Source of the DNA: Desulfoluna sp.
GTDB taxonomy: Bacteria > Desulfobacterota > Desulfobacteria > Desulfobacterales > Desulfolunaceae
Reading direction: 5' to 3'
NCBI RefSeq assembly: GCF_030145185.1
Contig: NZ_JAQYWB010000011.1
Coordinates: 37,447 to 101,446, forward strand
DNA: 64,000 nt
Positions 36,620 to 44,824 of this stretch are shown here, in pieces. The notes under the pieces are model-generated. The model was not told the origin of the DNA and searched no databases. It worked only from the letters and a program-made list of their open reading frames with translations. A program made the translations under genes and the position numbers. Positions within the stretch are counted from its first letter, which is position 1, and each line of letters starts with the position of its first letter.

Positions 36620-36874
36620 TTAATGGGTACCATCCTTGAGAAAACAGCGATGGTACTCCGTTTCGGTGAGGTGTTTTTTGAGCAGTGACGTCAGCAGGGT
36701 GTAGATGGCGTCACGGTCTTCCTGATCGAGTTTTCCCAGGATCAGGTCGAGAAAAGAGTCGTCAGAAAATTTTTGAAGGTTGTATTTCAGCGTCTCGATG
36801 TCACCTTCAAGATCCCATCCATACATGGCGGCACCTGAGTACTCTTCAACGAAACGGTAGGTATGCTTACTCAT
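36620..36874 (-). CDS. Small hypothetical protein
   Basis: 84 aa, not recognised. Acidic N-terminal half (FVEEYSGAAMYGWDLEGDI) and helical C-terminal half (LDLILGKLDQEDRDAIYTLL). GGAG lies 12 bases before the ATG. The open frame continues far upstream on this strand but there it runs antisense to the LysM gene and is not coding. Confidence 0.6.
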   Translation of the reverse strand: MSKHTYRFVEEYSGAAMYGWDLEGDIETLKYNLQKFSDDSFLDLILGKLDQEDRDAIYTLLTSLLKKHLTETEYHRCFLKDGTH

Positions 36875-37073
36875 GTGAGACGATTGCTCCTGCAAAGGGT
36901 ATTGGTTTGTCCGTAAATCCGAGGTGTTCCTTGAAGGGAATACGCTCATCGTCATGATTTTGAGGACCTCCTGCCCTGCTTCCTCTCCCCTTTTCAATTG
37001 GGCTTGCGGGCAGGGGTGTGCTACACAATTATCATAACCGGGGGGGTTGCTAAAATACCAGCCCAAAGAAGAG

Positions 37074-37706
37074 ATGGAGACTAAAAAAAAGCATGGCGTG
37101 CTGGTTCGAGAGTCATCGGTGACTTCCGGGGGGCAGACGTCCAGAGCGATCGGGGATGCAATGGTAAAGTTTATCTCATTAAAAACAGGGGTTCTATTGG
37201 TGGTTGGGTTTCTATGCCTGGGTGGCTCGGTAGCGCTGTTTTCTATGGGAAGCGGGTCGAATACCGGGGCAGCTTGTACCGTGGAGACCCAGCGTCTGAA
37301 CGATTTGGTGGCACAGGTTCTGGCCCTGGATGCCCGGATTCTTGTGGTAGAGACCCAGTTATCTGAGGAAGGGCGCGGGGCTGTGGGGGATCTCAAGGCT
37401 CTGAAACAGAAGAACCGCGAGGTGGAATCCCTTGTGCTGAGTCTCGCTAAGCGACTGGAACACAATGAAAAAAGAGTTGACAAAGGCGTAGTAACGACGG
37501 ATAACATAGTAAAAGTGAGTAAACAGACACGCCACACGAGAACGCCTGTTTTGAGCCGATCTTCATTTCATGTCGTAAAAAATGGCGACACACTTTACAG
37601 AATCAGTAAAAGATACAATGTCTCGGAATACGACCTTATCCGTGTGAATGGTTTGAAAGATAAGACCCGTATTTTTATCGGGCAGAAACTTCGGGTTACC
37701 CCGTGA
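37074..37706 (+). CDS. Membrane-anchored LysM domain protein
   Basis: About 210 aa. A single membrane segment (TGVLLVVGFLCLGGSVALF, ~residues 38-57) is followed by a coiled coil (ETQRLNDLVAQVLALDARI and on) and a C-terminal LysM domain: FHVVKNGDTLYRISKRYNVS, EYDLIRVNGL, IFIGQKLRV. LysM binds GlcNAc-containing glycans such as peptidoglycan, so the protein likely bridges inner membrane and cell wall. Start ATG 37074 follows AAGAAGAG; a TTG at 37047 and ATG 37161 are alternatives. Confidence 0.82.
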   Translation: METKKKHGVLVRESSVTSGGQTSRAIGDAMVKFISLKTGVLLVVGFLCLGGSVALFSMGSGSNTGAACTVETQRLNDLVAQVLALDARILVVETQLSEEGRGAVGDLKALKQKNREVESLVLSLAKRLEHNEKRVDKGVVTTDNIVKVSKQTRHTRTPVLSRSSFHVVKNGDTLYRISKRYNVSEYDLIRVNGLKDKTRIFIGQKLRVTP

Positions 37707-37845
37707 AAATGAGTCTCAATTTACGGTCCGATTATTTCTTTAAAAATATCGGCGCTCTATCCGATTGTCCTTTCTTTTTTTAAAATTTGTCGTTTTCACG
37801 CTCCATAATTTCAGCCGGTGTACCCACAGCAAGGTCAAGGCCCCT

Positions 37846-38256
37846 ATGGACACATTATACGACAGCGTTGATACGGTGCTTCTCTCCCGTCGTTTTCATG
37901 CCTTGGTGACCAAGGTTCAGGCCCTTATCGATGAACTGCATGATGCGCCCCCATCCGGCCTCGGGTCAGGGGATGAGGATCGATCCCATAAAGGGGAGAA
38001 AGCCTGTGCGCTTCTTGCGATTCGGGGTGATGAGAAGCGGCAGCAATCGCTGGCTCGAGTGATCAATGATACCTTGGAACAGCTTGATCGTCTGGTCTCT
38101 ACCGACGGGGCGAAACCAGGTTCTTCTATGGTGAAACACCCCTTTGTCTTTTCCCACGAGAAAAAACTCTTTACATCAGAAGAGTTATATTTCATTGAGG
38201 CAACCCTTCGCACCTACCACACCGCTCGCGCCGAGGATCTTTCTTCCGACCGGTGA
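37846..38256 (+). CDS. Hypothetical protein
   Basis: About 136 aa, not recognised. Helical, no membrane segment, with a long helix around HALVTKVQALIDELHD and another through ARVINDTLEQLDRLV. AAGG just before ATG 37846 (MDTLYDSVD) supports the start; upstream in-frame residues look non-coding. It follows the LysM gene by 140 bp on the same strand. Confidence 0.65.
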   Translation: MDTLYDSVDTVLLSRRFHALVTKVQALIDELHDAPPSGLGSGDEDRSHKGEKACALLAIRGDEKRQQSLARVINDTLEQLDRLVSTDGAKPGSSMVKHPFVFSHEKKLFTSEELYFIEATLRTYHTARAEDLSSDR

Positions 38257-38459
38257 GGGATTTCTTTAAGTGTTTTCTGACTGAGCTCCTGTGATATTAT
38301 CCCAAACCTTTTTTTAAGTAGGGGATTTCCCCGTGGATTTGAACCTTTTGCCCTATGGACAGAGTTTATGTAATAAGTGGTATAAACGGGGTTTAGATGC
38401 CCGGGTATTTTTCGCCGTTTCGCTTCTTGAGATTCGCTTCGTCTGTCCTTTGATCTAAA

Positions 38460-38603
38460 CATTCCATCGCCCTTGTCCGAATATTTCATGAGAAAACATC
38501 CAGGACTAAGGAATAATTCGTAATTACAGTCCTTTGCAGTAATATTTTCAGTCGTTTCAAAAATGCAAAATGTAATCCACAGTATTCTGTTTGATTTTCT
38601 CAC
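38460..38603 (-). repeat. Dispersed intergenic repeat, copy B
   Basis: Roughly 85% identical to copy A (2519-2636) in inverse orientation, core on the minus strand at 38478-38489. It lies in the 660-bp gap 38257-38917, which contains no gene but at least two repeat units. Confidence 0.75.
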
Positions 38604-38650
38604 CCTTCGGGCGAGCCGGGTGCACGCCTCTGCCGCGTTATCAGAGCCTT

Positions 38651-38720
38651 GAGGTAAACCACTACATCTTCAGCTCTGATGCCTTGCATATGAGCGCACC
38701 CAGCTCATGAAATATCCGGG
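38651..38720 (+). repeat. Dispersed intergenic repeat, second type, copy 1
   Basis: Starts GAGGTAAACCACTACATC, contains AGCTCTGATGCCTTG, and ends with the core TGAAATATCCGGG (38708-38720). A close copy is at 49375-49446. Confidence 0.75.
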
Positions 38721-38917
38721 CTTGGTGCATGCCGGTTGGTTTTGCGACTCACAGCCTGAAAAATAATTCTTTGCGTTAAAAATTAGGGGAAGCCTACTGG
38801 CCCAGAGGTCTTTTTGCGTTTGCAAAGGGGCGTGGGGGTGTACCTCATCATTTCGATTGAAACGGTTTTTATCTGCTACTCACGTTAACTCGCTGACTTA
38901 ACAAGAAGGAACAGAAC

Positions 38918-40345
38918 ATGACTCGTAAAGATTCGAAAGGAATGGATCCCACTCAAATGATGGATACTGTGATTAAAAATTCGGCCCTGTTCTGGGAAAA
39001 TATGGCTCGTTTTTCCAAGCCGTCACAAGGTGCCGAGGCGGGAGCCAAGGGAGGCGCCGAGGGAACTCAAAAAAACGCCGATGGTTCGCCCTCATTTAAT
39101 CCATGGGAACCCTGGGGGCCTGCCATGGAGGCATGGAAGAACTTTCAGGCGTCCTGTTCGTCGGAGGCCTTTGCCGATCATTTTCAGGTGGTACGGGAAG
39201 AGGGCTTCAAGCAGTTTGAGCAGATGGCTAAGAACGGATGGGAGCCTTTGGCTTCCATGGGTGACGGGGCCGATTCGCCTTTTAGCTGGGCGCAATCTCC
39301 CTACGGGTTGGGTGCCACCGATTTTTTGGGGGGCAAGGGGTCTCTCAAAGAAATTTTTAAAATGTTGTCGGGCGAGATGCATCGGTTTGTTTCGATTCCC
39401 CCTCTGGGGCTTTCGCGAAATTATCAGGAGAAGATCGCGGACGTGATGGAGAAAGGCAATCAATTTTATTTAACCCTTGCCGAGTATATGTTTTTGATGT
39501 TTTCCCCCCTGGAGCAGTCCATGGGAATGGTGGTGGCCACGATGGAGGGGCTGACCGACGAGCAGCGTCGAAGTCTGACCCCTGAGACGGTCTATGAAAC
39601 CTGGCTTAAGGAGTTGGAACAGGGGTATTTTGCTTTGTATGGTTCAGAAGAATATCTGGGGCTTCTCAAGCGTCTGGTTTCTGCCATGGGGGACTTTAAC
39701 CTGGCCCGTCAGAATTTTATGAGTGACTGCCTTAAGTTGATGGGAATTCCGTCTGAAAACGACTTGGATGATCTTTACAGGGACCTTTACAGCCTCAAGA
39801 AAAAGCTCTCCTCCCTCGAGAATTCAATGGATGAGATGACACAGTTCGTCATGAACGCGAAATCGGCGAAGAAGGAAACGGAGAAGCCCCAAGCCCCTTC
39901 CATGTCTGCCAAACCCGTCAAGAAGGCTGCGAAGGAAGCCAATCCAGCAGCTAAGGCAGCCAAACCCGCCAAGAAAGTTGCGGAGCAACCCAAGGCGGCA
40001 CCCAAGGCCGAAAAACCTACAAAGAAGACTGCGGAGCAACCCAAGCCAGCATCTAAGGCAGCCAAACCCGCCAGGAAAGCTGCGGAGCAACCCAAGCCAG
40101 CACCTAAGGCAGCCAAACCCGCCAAGAAAGCTGCGGAGCAACCCCAGGCAGCCGTCAAGGCCACAACGCCTGAGATAAAGGCCACGGAGAGACCTCGGGA
40201 AGCCACGAAGGCGGCCAAACCTTCGGTAACGGCAAAAGCCCGTGCCTCAGCGCCTGATCAGCCCGCCAAGAGCTCCGATAAGGGAGGATCGCCGGTGAAG
40301 GGATCGGCGAAACCCGCCGGGAAAATCCATAGCCCGAAGGGTTAG
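38918..40345 (+). CDS. phaE: Class III PHA synthase subunit PhaE with histone-H1-like tail
   Basis: 475 aa. Residues ~1-310 match PhaE: tryptophan-rich start, SIPPLGLSRNYQEKIADVME, YMFLMFSPLEQSMG, and a coiled coil near LYRDLYSLKKKLSSLENSMD. PhaE has no active site and activates PhaC by complex formation. Unlike standard PhaE (~350-400 aa, no such tail), residues ~320-475 are Lys/Ala/Pro-rich with four 17-residue repeats (AAKPAKKAAEQPKPAPK type), like histone H1 or the PhaF phasin tail, which binds DNA. The fusion suggests that PHA granules are attached to the nucleoid. AAGGA precedes the ATG; phaC follows after 139 bp. Confidence 0.87.
   Translation: MTRKDSKGMDPTQMMDTVIKNSALFWENMARFSKPSQGAEAGAKGGAEGTQKNADGSPSFNPWEPWGPAMEAWKNFQASCSSEAFADHFQVVREEGFKQFEQMAKNGWEPLASMGDGADSPFSWAQSPYGLGATDFLGGKGSLKEIFKMLSGEMHRFVSIPPLGLSRNYQEKIADVMEKGNQFYLTLAEYMFLMFSPLEQSMGMVVATMEGLTDEQRRSLTPETVYETWLKELEQGYFALYGSEEYLGLLKRLVSAMGDFNLARQNFMSDCLKLMGIPSENDLDDLYRDLYSLKKKLSSLENSMDEMTQFVMNAKSAKKETEKPQAPSMSAKPVKKAAKEANPAAKAAKPAKKVAEQPKAAPKAEKPTKKTAEQPKPASKAAKPARKAAEQPKPAPKAAKPAKKAAEQPQAAVKATTPEIKATERPREATKAAKPSVTAKARASAPDQPAKSSDKGGSPVKGSAKPAGKIHSPKG
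39956..40159 (+). repeat. Four tandem 51-bp repeats in phaE
   Basis: Four 51-bp units encoding 17 residues each (AAKPAKKxAEQPKxAxK), with a degenerate unit before them. Third-position identity is high, suggesting recent duplication; length may vary between strains. Confidence 0.9.
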
Positions 40346-40455
40346 ACAATCGAATGGGAAACCGAAAAGGACAGTTTGTATTTTTTGAGTGCCCGGTTAT
40401 TTCCACGCAACACTTTGTAATAAAGATATATCCCTTTTTGTGCTGCGGCTTCTCG

Positions 40456-40468
40456 TGAAATATTCGGG
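40456..40468 (+). repeat. Core of dispersed repeat directly upstream of the phaC ribosome binding site
   Basis: TGAAATATTCGGG ends three bases before AGGAGG of phaC, within the 139-bp gap after phaE. Confidence 0.65.
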
Positions 40469-40484
40469 ATAGGAGGATAGCGTT

Positions 40485-41624
40485 ATGGACCCTATAGCAA
40501 ACCCTATAGCTGATGCCGTTTCCACCTTGATGGCCTACGGTACTGAAAGCCTGAACAGGGCTCGGCAGGGGATCGAGGTTTTTGAGTCCGAGCTCAATAC
40601 AACCATCGCAGACACCCCTTTTGAGGTCGTTTTTGAGATCGATCGGGTCAAGTTGAAGCACTATCGTTCTGAAAAGGCTCAAAAAGCATTTCAACGCCCC
40701 TTGCTGGTCGTTTATGCGTTGATCAATCGGGAAACGATGCTGGACCTCCAGCCGGGGCGCAGTGTACTGGAGATTTTTCTGGAGAGCGGATTGGATGTCT
40801 ACATGGTGGATTGGGGGTACCCCACGCGAAAGGATCAACATCTCACCATTGACGATCATGTGAACGGATACATCGACAAGATCGTTGATTTCATCCTGAA
40901 GAAGGAGGGATTGCCTGCCTTGAATTTGATGGGAATTTGCATGGGCGGTACCTTCAGCGTCATGTATGCGGCCTTGCATCCAGAAAAAATAAATGCCCTT
41001 ATCACCACCGTCACCCCCACCAATTTTGATACCTGTGGCAGTTTTCTCCACAGTTGGATGAAAGAATTGGATGTGGACAAACTCATCGGTGCCTGGGGGA
41101 ATATGCCAGCGGATGTCATGAATCTGGGCTTTTTGCTGCTGAACCCGGCACGGCTCATGTTGGATAAATACAACAATTTTGCCAAACACATGGGGGACAA
41201 GGTTTTTGTCGAAAATTTTGTGCGTATGGAAAAATGGATTTTTGACAGTCCCGATGTTCCTGGGGCCACCTTTCGGCAGTTTATTTTGGATTGTTACCAG
41301 AAAAACCTGTTGATCCAGAACAAGATGGTTATAGGAGAGCAGGTCGTGGATTTGAGAAACATCACCATGCCTCTTCTCAATATCTACGGAAAAAAAGACC
41401 ACCTCGTGCCGCCGGATGCCTGCAACCGTCTGACCCATGCCGTGGGCAGCCGGGATGCTCGGGATATTTGCATCGATACCGGGCACATCGGTATTTACGT
41501 CAGCTCCCGGTCGCAAAAAGAGTTCGCCCCGGAGATTATTCAGTGGCTGGCTGATCGGGAGCCTGGAAGCCCCCTTTCCGACGGAGCGTGGGCAGGCCGA
41601 CCGGTGGAAAGGAGGGATGCATGA
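40485..41624 (+). CDS. phaC: Class III poly(R)-hydroxyalkanoate synthase PhaC
   Basis: 379 aa, the class III length. Lipase-like box GICMGG with nucleophile Cys152, Asp305 in YGKKDHLVPP, and His334 in DTGHIGIYVS form the catalytic triad. Further class III signatures are VYALINRETMLDLQPG and VYMVDWGYPTRKD. It polymerises (R)-3-hydroxyacyl-CoA into PHA with PhaE. AGGAGG eight bases before the ATG. Its stop overlaps the phaJ start (ATGA), so precursor supply and polymerisation are coupled. No phaA or phaB is in the window. Confidence 0.95.
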   Translation: MDPIANPIADAVSTLMAYGTESLNRARQGIEVFESELNTTIADTPFEVVFEIDRVKLKHYRSEKAQKAFQRPLLVVYALINRETMLDLQPGRSVLEIFLESGLDVYMVDWGYPTRKDQHLTIDDHVNGYIDKIVDFILKKEGLPALNLMGICMGGTFSVMYAALHPEKINALITTVTPTNFDTCGSFLHSWMKELDVDKLIGAWGNMPADVMNLGFLLLNPARLMLDKYNNFAKHMGDKVFVENFVRMEKWIFDSPDVPGATFRQFILDCYQKNLLIQNKMVIGEQVVDLRNITMPLLNIYGKKDHLVPPDACNRLTHAVGSRDARDICIDTGHIGIYVSSRSQKEFAPEIIQWLADREPGSPLSDGAWAGRPVERRDA

Positions 41625-42061
41625 ACGGGAAAAGCATGGATGAAATTTCCGTGGGAGATTGGGCCGAGGTGGCCAAAACCATCTCGGAATCCGATGTTTA
41701 TACCTTTGCAGGGGTGACGGGCGATTTTAACCCGGCCCATGTCAATGAGCATTATGCCAAGGGGACCTTTTTCAAGCGGCGCATAGCCCATGGCATGTTG
41801 TCGGCCGGGCTTATTTCAAATGTGTTGGGTACGCACTTGCCGGGGCCTGGGGCTGTCTACATCAGTCAGGAACTTAATTTTACAGCTCCTGTTTATATTG
41901 GCGACACCATTACGGCCCGGGCAGAGGTTGTGGAGAGGGTCCCGGAGAAAAATCGTGTGATTCTCAAAACAGTTTGCACCAATCAGGAGGGGACCGTTGT
42001 GATCATGGGGACCGCACGGATGAGTCCCTTGAAAAAGAAGGCGTCCGAACAGGCCTCCTGA
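41621..42061 (+). CDS. phaJ: MaoC-family (R)-specific enoyl-CoA hydratase
   Basis: 146 aa from ATG 41621, with GGAGG five bases upstream. The hot-dog fold and the catalytic pair Asp35/His40 in GDFNPAHVNEHYA match PhaJ; RIAHGMLSAGLI and AVYISQELNF are the usual active-site neighbours. It converts trans-2-enoyl-CoA from fatty acid beta-oxidation to (R)-3-hydroxyacyl-CoA for PhaC. The ATGA overlap with phaC supports this role. Another MaoC-type dehydratase is possible. Confidence 0.87.
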   Translation: MNGKSMDEISVGDWAEVAKTISESDVYTFAGVTGDFNPAHVNEHYAKGTFFKRRIAHGMLSAGLISNVLGTHLPGPGAVYISQELNFTAPVYIGDTITARAEVVERVPEKNRVILKTVCTNQEGTVVIMGTARMSPLKKKASEQAS

Positions 42062-42090
42062 CAGCCGCGTCCGCAGTGCGGGTTTAGAAA

Positions 42091-42138
42091 AGCCCCCGGC
42101 ACATAGCCTTTGGCATGGATGCCGGGGGCTTTGTTTTT
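42091..42138 (+). terminator. Strong terminator of the pha operon
   Basis: AGCCCCCGGCA (42091-42101) pairs perfectly with TGCCGGGGGCT (42120-42130), followed by TTGTTTTTT. Confidence 0.93.
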
Positions 42139-42252
42139 TGGGGGCTCTTCGGCTCTCCTGACGTTGACAAGGGGGCGACCCTCCGATATAACCCGCATAT
42201 TTTGTAAGGAAGCGTAAAATCAACAGGAACGAAGAAAAATCGTGGGATATTG

Positions 42253-44133
42253 ATGCTCAACCTCGAAAATATCACCAAAAGTTATGGTGGACGGCAGCTG
42301 TTTGATGACGTCAGCTTTAAGGTCAACTCCAGAGAACGTGTGGGGCTGGTGGGCCGTAACGGCCATGGGAAAACCACTCTTTTTCGCCTGATTACAGGAG
42401 AAGAAGAGGCCGATTCAGGCCAGGTGGCTATACCCAAAAATTATCGCCTCGGTTATGTCACGCAGCATATTCGCTTCACAGAAGAGACGGTGCTTCAGGA
42501 GGCGGCTTTGGGTCTGCCCGACCACGAGTCGGACCAATTGTGGAAGGTAGAGAAGATCCTGGCTGGCCTTGGATTTTCCGAGGAGGCCATGGGGAAAAAT
42601 CCCGGAGATTTTTCTGGAGGATTTCAAGTCCGCCTGAACCTTGCCCGCGTTTTAGTCTCCGACCCAGACCTTTTGCTTCTTGATGAACCGACCAACTATC
42701 TTGACATCACGTCCATTCGTTGGATTGAGGGTTTTCTGAACTCCTGGCCCAGGGAATTGCTTCTGATTACCCATGACCGGGGATTCATGGATCGCGTGGT
42801 GACCCATACGGTGGGGATTCACAGGGGCCGGGTCCGAAAAGTCGCGGGAAACACCGAGGCCTGCTACACCCAGATTGCGCAGGAAGAGGAAATCTACGAA
42901 AAGACCCGCCTCAATGATGAAAAGAAACGAAAAGAGATGGAACTTTTTATCTCTCGGTTTCGGGCCAAGGCGCGTCTTGCCAACATGGTGCAATCGCGTG
43001 TGAAGACCCTGAACAAGATGGAAAAGCATGACAAGCTCTCGTCCCTGGAGACCCTGGGGTTCAGCTTTCGAAGCTGTCCCATCAAAGGGCGTCAACTCTA
43101 TGCAGCCAAGAATCTGACCTTTGGTTACGGGAATGGCCCGGAGCTGATACAAAATTTTTCTCTCACCCTGGGGCGCAGGGAACGTATTTGCGTGGTGGGT
43201 CAGAACGGACGGGGCAAAACCACCTTGTTGAAGCTTTTGGCCGGTGAGTTGCTTCCAAAGAGCGGGACCATTGAACTTCATCCGTCATCGGCTTCCGGGT
43301 TTTACGAACAAACCAACGTCAGCAGCATCAATCCCATGCGCACAGTGGAAGAGGAGGTCCTTTCCGCTCATCCCGACGTGGAGCGCCAGCAGGCCCGAAA
43401 TATCTGCGGGGCCATGATGTTTGAAGGGGACCAGGCTTTGAAGAAGTGCTCGGTCCTCTCCGGCGGTGAGAAGAGCCGGGTGATGCTCGGCAAACTCCTG
43501 GTCACTCCTTTGAACCTCTTATTTCTTGATGAACCCACCAACCACCTTGACATGGAGTCTTGTGATTCCCTGATGGCGGCCGTCGATAATTTCGATGGCA
43601 CGGTGGTGATGGTGACGCACAACGAGATGTTTCTCCATGCCGTGGCGACTCGGTTGGTGGTGTTTCGAAATGGGGGGGTGGAGCTTTTTGACGGGACGTA
43701 TTCTGAGTTCCTCGAGAAGGTGGGCTGGGGCGACGATCCTGAGGGAAATGTGTCCGAAACCCTTGCCATGGGTCCGGATGAGGCTTTGGCCTCGGCGTCG
43801 AAGAAGTCCGTGGGGAAAAAGGAGAACCGAAGGCTTCGTTCCTCTATTATCTCCCGCCGGAATAAGGTTACAGCCCCTTTGAGAAAGAAGATAGAAGCCA
43901 TCGAGGAGTCCATTGACGCCAGTGAGAAAGAGATTGATCGGATCAATGACGCCCTTTTGGAGGCAACGCAGGCAGGTGATGTGGCCGTTATTACAGCCTT
44001 GTCCAAGGACTTGTATCATCATAACACCTCCATTGATGAGGGGTTTGAGGCCCTTGAAACCTTGACCGAAGAGCTGGATCGCCTTGAAGCCTCGTTTAAC
44101 GCGGAGCTTGAAGAACTGGGCGGCGCTGTGTAG
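42253..44133 (+). CDS. ABC-F ATPase
   Basis: About 626 aa with two ABC domains. First: GRNGHGKTTLFR, FSGGFQVRLNLARV (altered signature), LLLDEPTNYLD. Second: GQNGRGKTTLLK, LSGGEKSRVMLGK, LLFLDEPTNHLD. A charged coiled-coil C-terminus (KIEAIEESIDASEKEIDRI) follows. ABC-F proteins act on the ribosome during translation, in rescue or antibiotic protection; this one is closest in layout to the Uup/YheS group, with no resistance-specific motif I can see. TTG 42250 precedes the ATG; no clear Shine-Dalgarno. A second ABC-F gene is at 28914. Confidence 0.9.
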   Translation: MLNLENITKSYGGRQLFDDVSFKVNSRERVGLVGRNGHGKTTLFRLITGEEEADSGQVAIPKNYRLGYVTQHIRFTEETVLQEAALGLPDHESDQLWKVEKILAGLGFSEEAMGKNPGDFSGGFQVRLNLARVLVSDPDLLLLDEPTNYLDITSIRWIEGFLNSWPRELLLITHDRGFMDRVVTHTVGIHRGRVRKVAGNTEACYTQIAQEEEIYEKTRLNDEKKRKEMELFISRFRAKARLANMVQSRVKTLNKMEKHDKLSSLETLGFSFRSCPIKGRQLYAAKNLTFGYGNGPELIQNFSLTLGRRERICVVGQNGRGKTTLLKLLAGELLPKSGTIELHPSSASGFYEQTNVSSINPMRTVEEEVLSAHPDVERQQARNICGAMMFEGDQALKKCSVLSGGEKSRVMLGKLLVTPLNLLFLDEPTNHLDMESCDSLMAAVDNFDGTVVMVTHNEMFLHAVATRLVVFRNGGVELFDGTYSEFLEKVGWGDDPEGNVSETLAMGPDEALASASKKSVGKKENRRLRSSIISRRNKVTAPLRKKIEAIEESIDASEKEIDRINDALLEATQAGDVAVITALSKDLYHHNTSIDEGFEALETLTEELDRLEASFNAELEELGGAV

Positions 44134-44250
44134 GATAATGCCAAAGTGCTTTTGGCGACTCCGGTGGATAGGGGTGTCCTTAATGCATGGCGTGATGTGA
44201 GGGCTTTTTTGCCCAAGGGATAGATGTTTTGCAATGAAAGGGGAGAGGCC

Positions 44251-44457
44251 ATGAAAAAAGTGTGGGGCATTGCACTTCTTTTGATGGGGGCGGCCATGTT
44301 TTTTACCATTCCGTCCAAAGCGCGGCAGATTCAGGAAATTCGTGAGCTCTCCGGGGGGACACTTCTGATGATGAAATTTTGTTTTTATATCATCAGTATC
44401 CTCTTGATGGGCGGCGGGGTACAGAAACTTAAGGGAAGCCATAAAGAGGATTCCTGA
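44251..44457 (+). CDS. Small two-helix membrane protein
   Basis: 68 aa. Two hydrophobic segments: VWGIALLLMGAAMFFTI and MMKFCFYIISILLMGGG. The start ATG 44251 has GGGGAGA four bases upstream. Function unknown; it lies after the ABC-F gene and before a long gap. Confidence 0.65.
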   Translation: MKKVWGIALLLMGAAMFFTIPSKARQIQEIRELSGGTLLMMKFCFYIISILLMGGGVQKLKGSHKEDS

Positions 44458-44824
44458 GTCAGGTCCGCCTGATTTATTTCGAGCCCTGCTCTTTTTGCGT
44501 TAGGATAAAAAAGGTTTATATTTTCTAAGGTTTGCATTAATCTTAGGGACGTTGTTTGTATCTGCTTGCCAAAAACGATGACGGTGGAAACGTTTGATAG
44601 AACCCCGCCGCCCCTTGGTTCATGATGGGGAGCGACCTTTGACCGGGATGAATACATCCACAGGGGCTTTCATTTTATGAAATAGCCGCCATAGGCGGGC
44701 AACGGTACGAATGCATCATCCATGAAATATCTCAAGCCGATGGCCAAAGCAGAGGCCGTATCCATTGCCTGCGTGCAGGCTTCTGACGGGTTGCTGTGCG
44801 GTGATTATGTAAAGGAGTGATGTT
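44458..44824. other. Intergenic region upstream of the GspE/PilB-type gene
   Basis: About 367 bp with no gene. AT-rich at 44505-44545 (CTAAG...CTTAG inverted repeat). A divergent core-like copy of the dispersed repeat (CATGAAATATCTC) lies at 44721. AAAGGAG and the GTG start of the next gene close the region. Confidence 0.4.

Noticed and set aside
36875..37537. N-terminal extension of the minus-strand 84-residue protein
   Set aside because: The extension is antisense to the LysM protein gene and low complexity; the Shine-Dalgarno and start at 36874 are preferred.
38214..38603. 129-residue minus-strand gene
   Set aside because: Its translation mostly follows the dispersed repeat, matching the frame through repeat copy A, and has no protein features.
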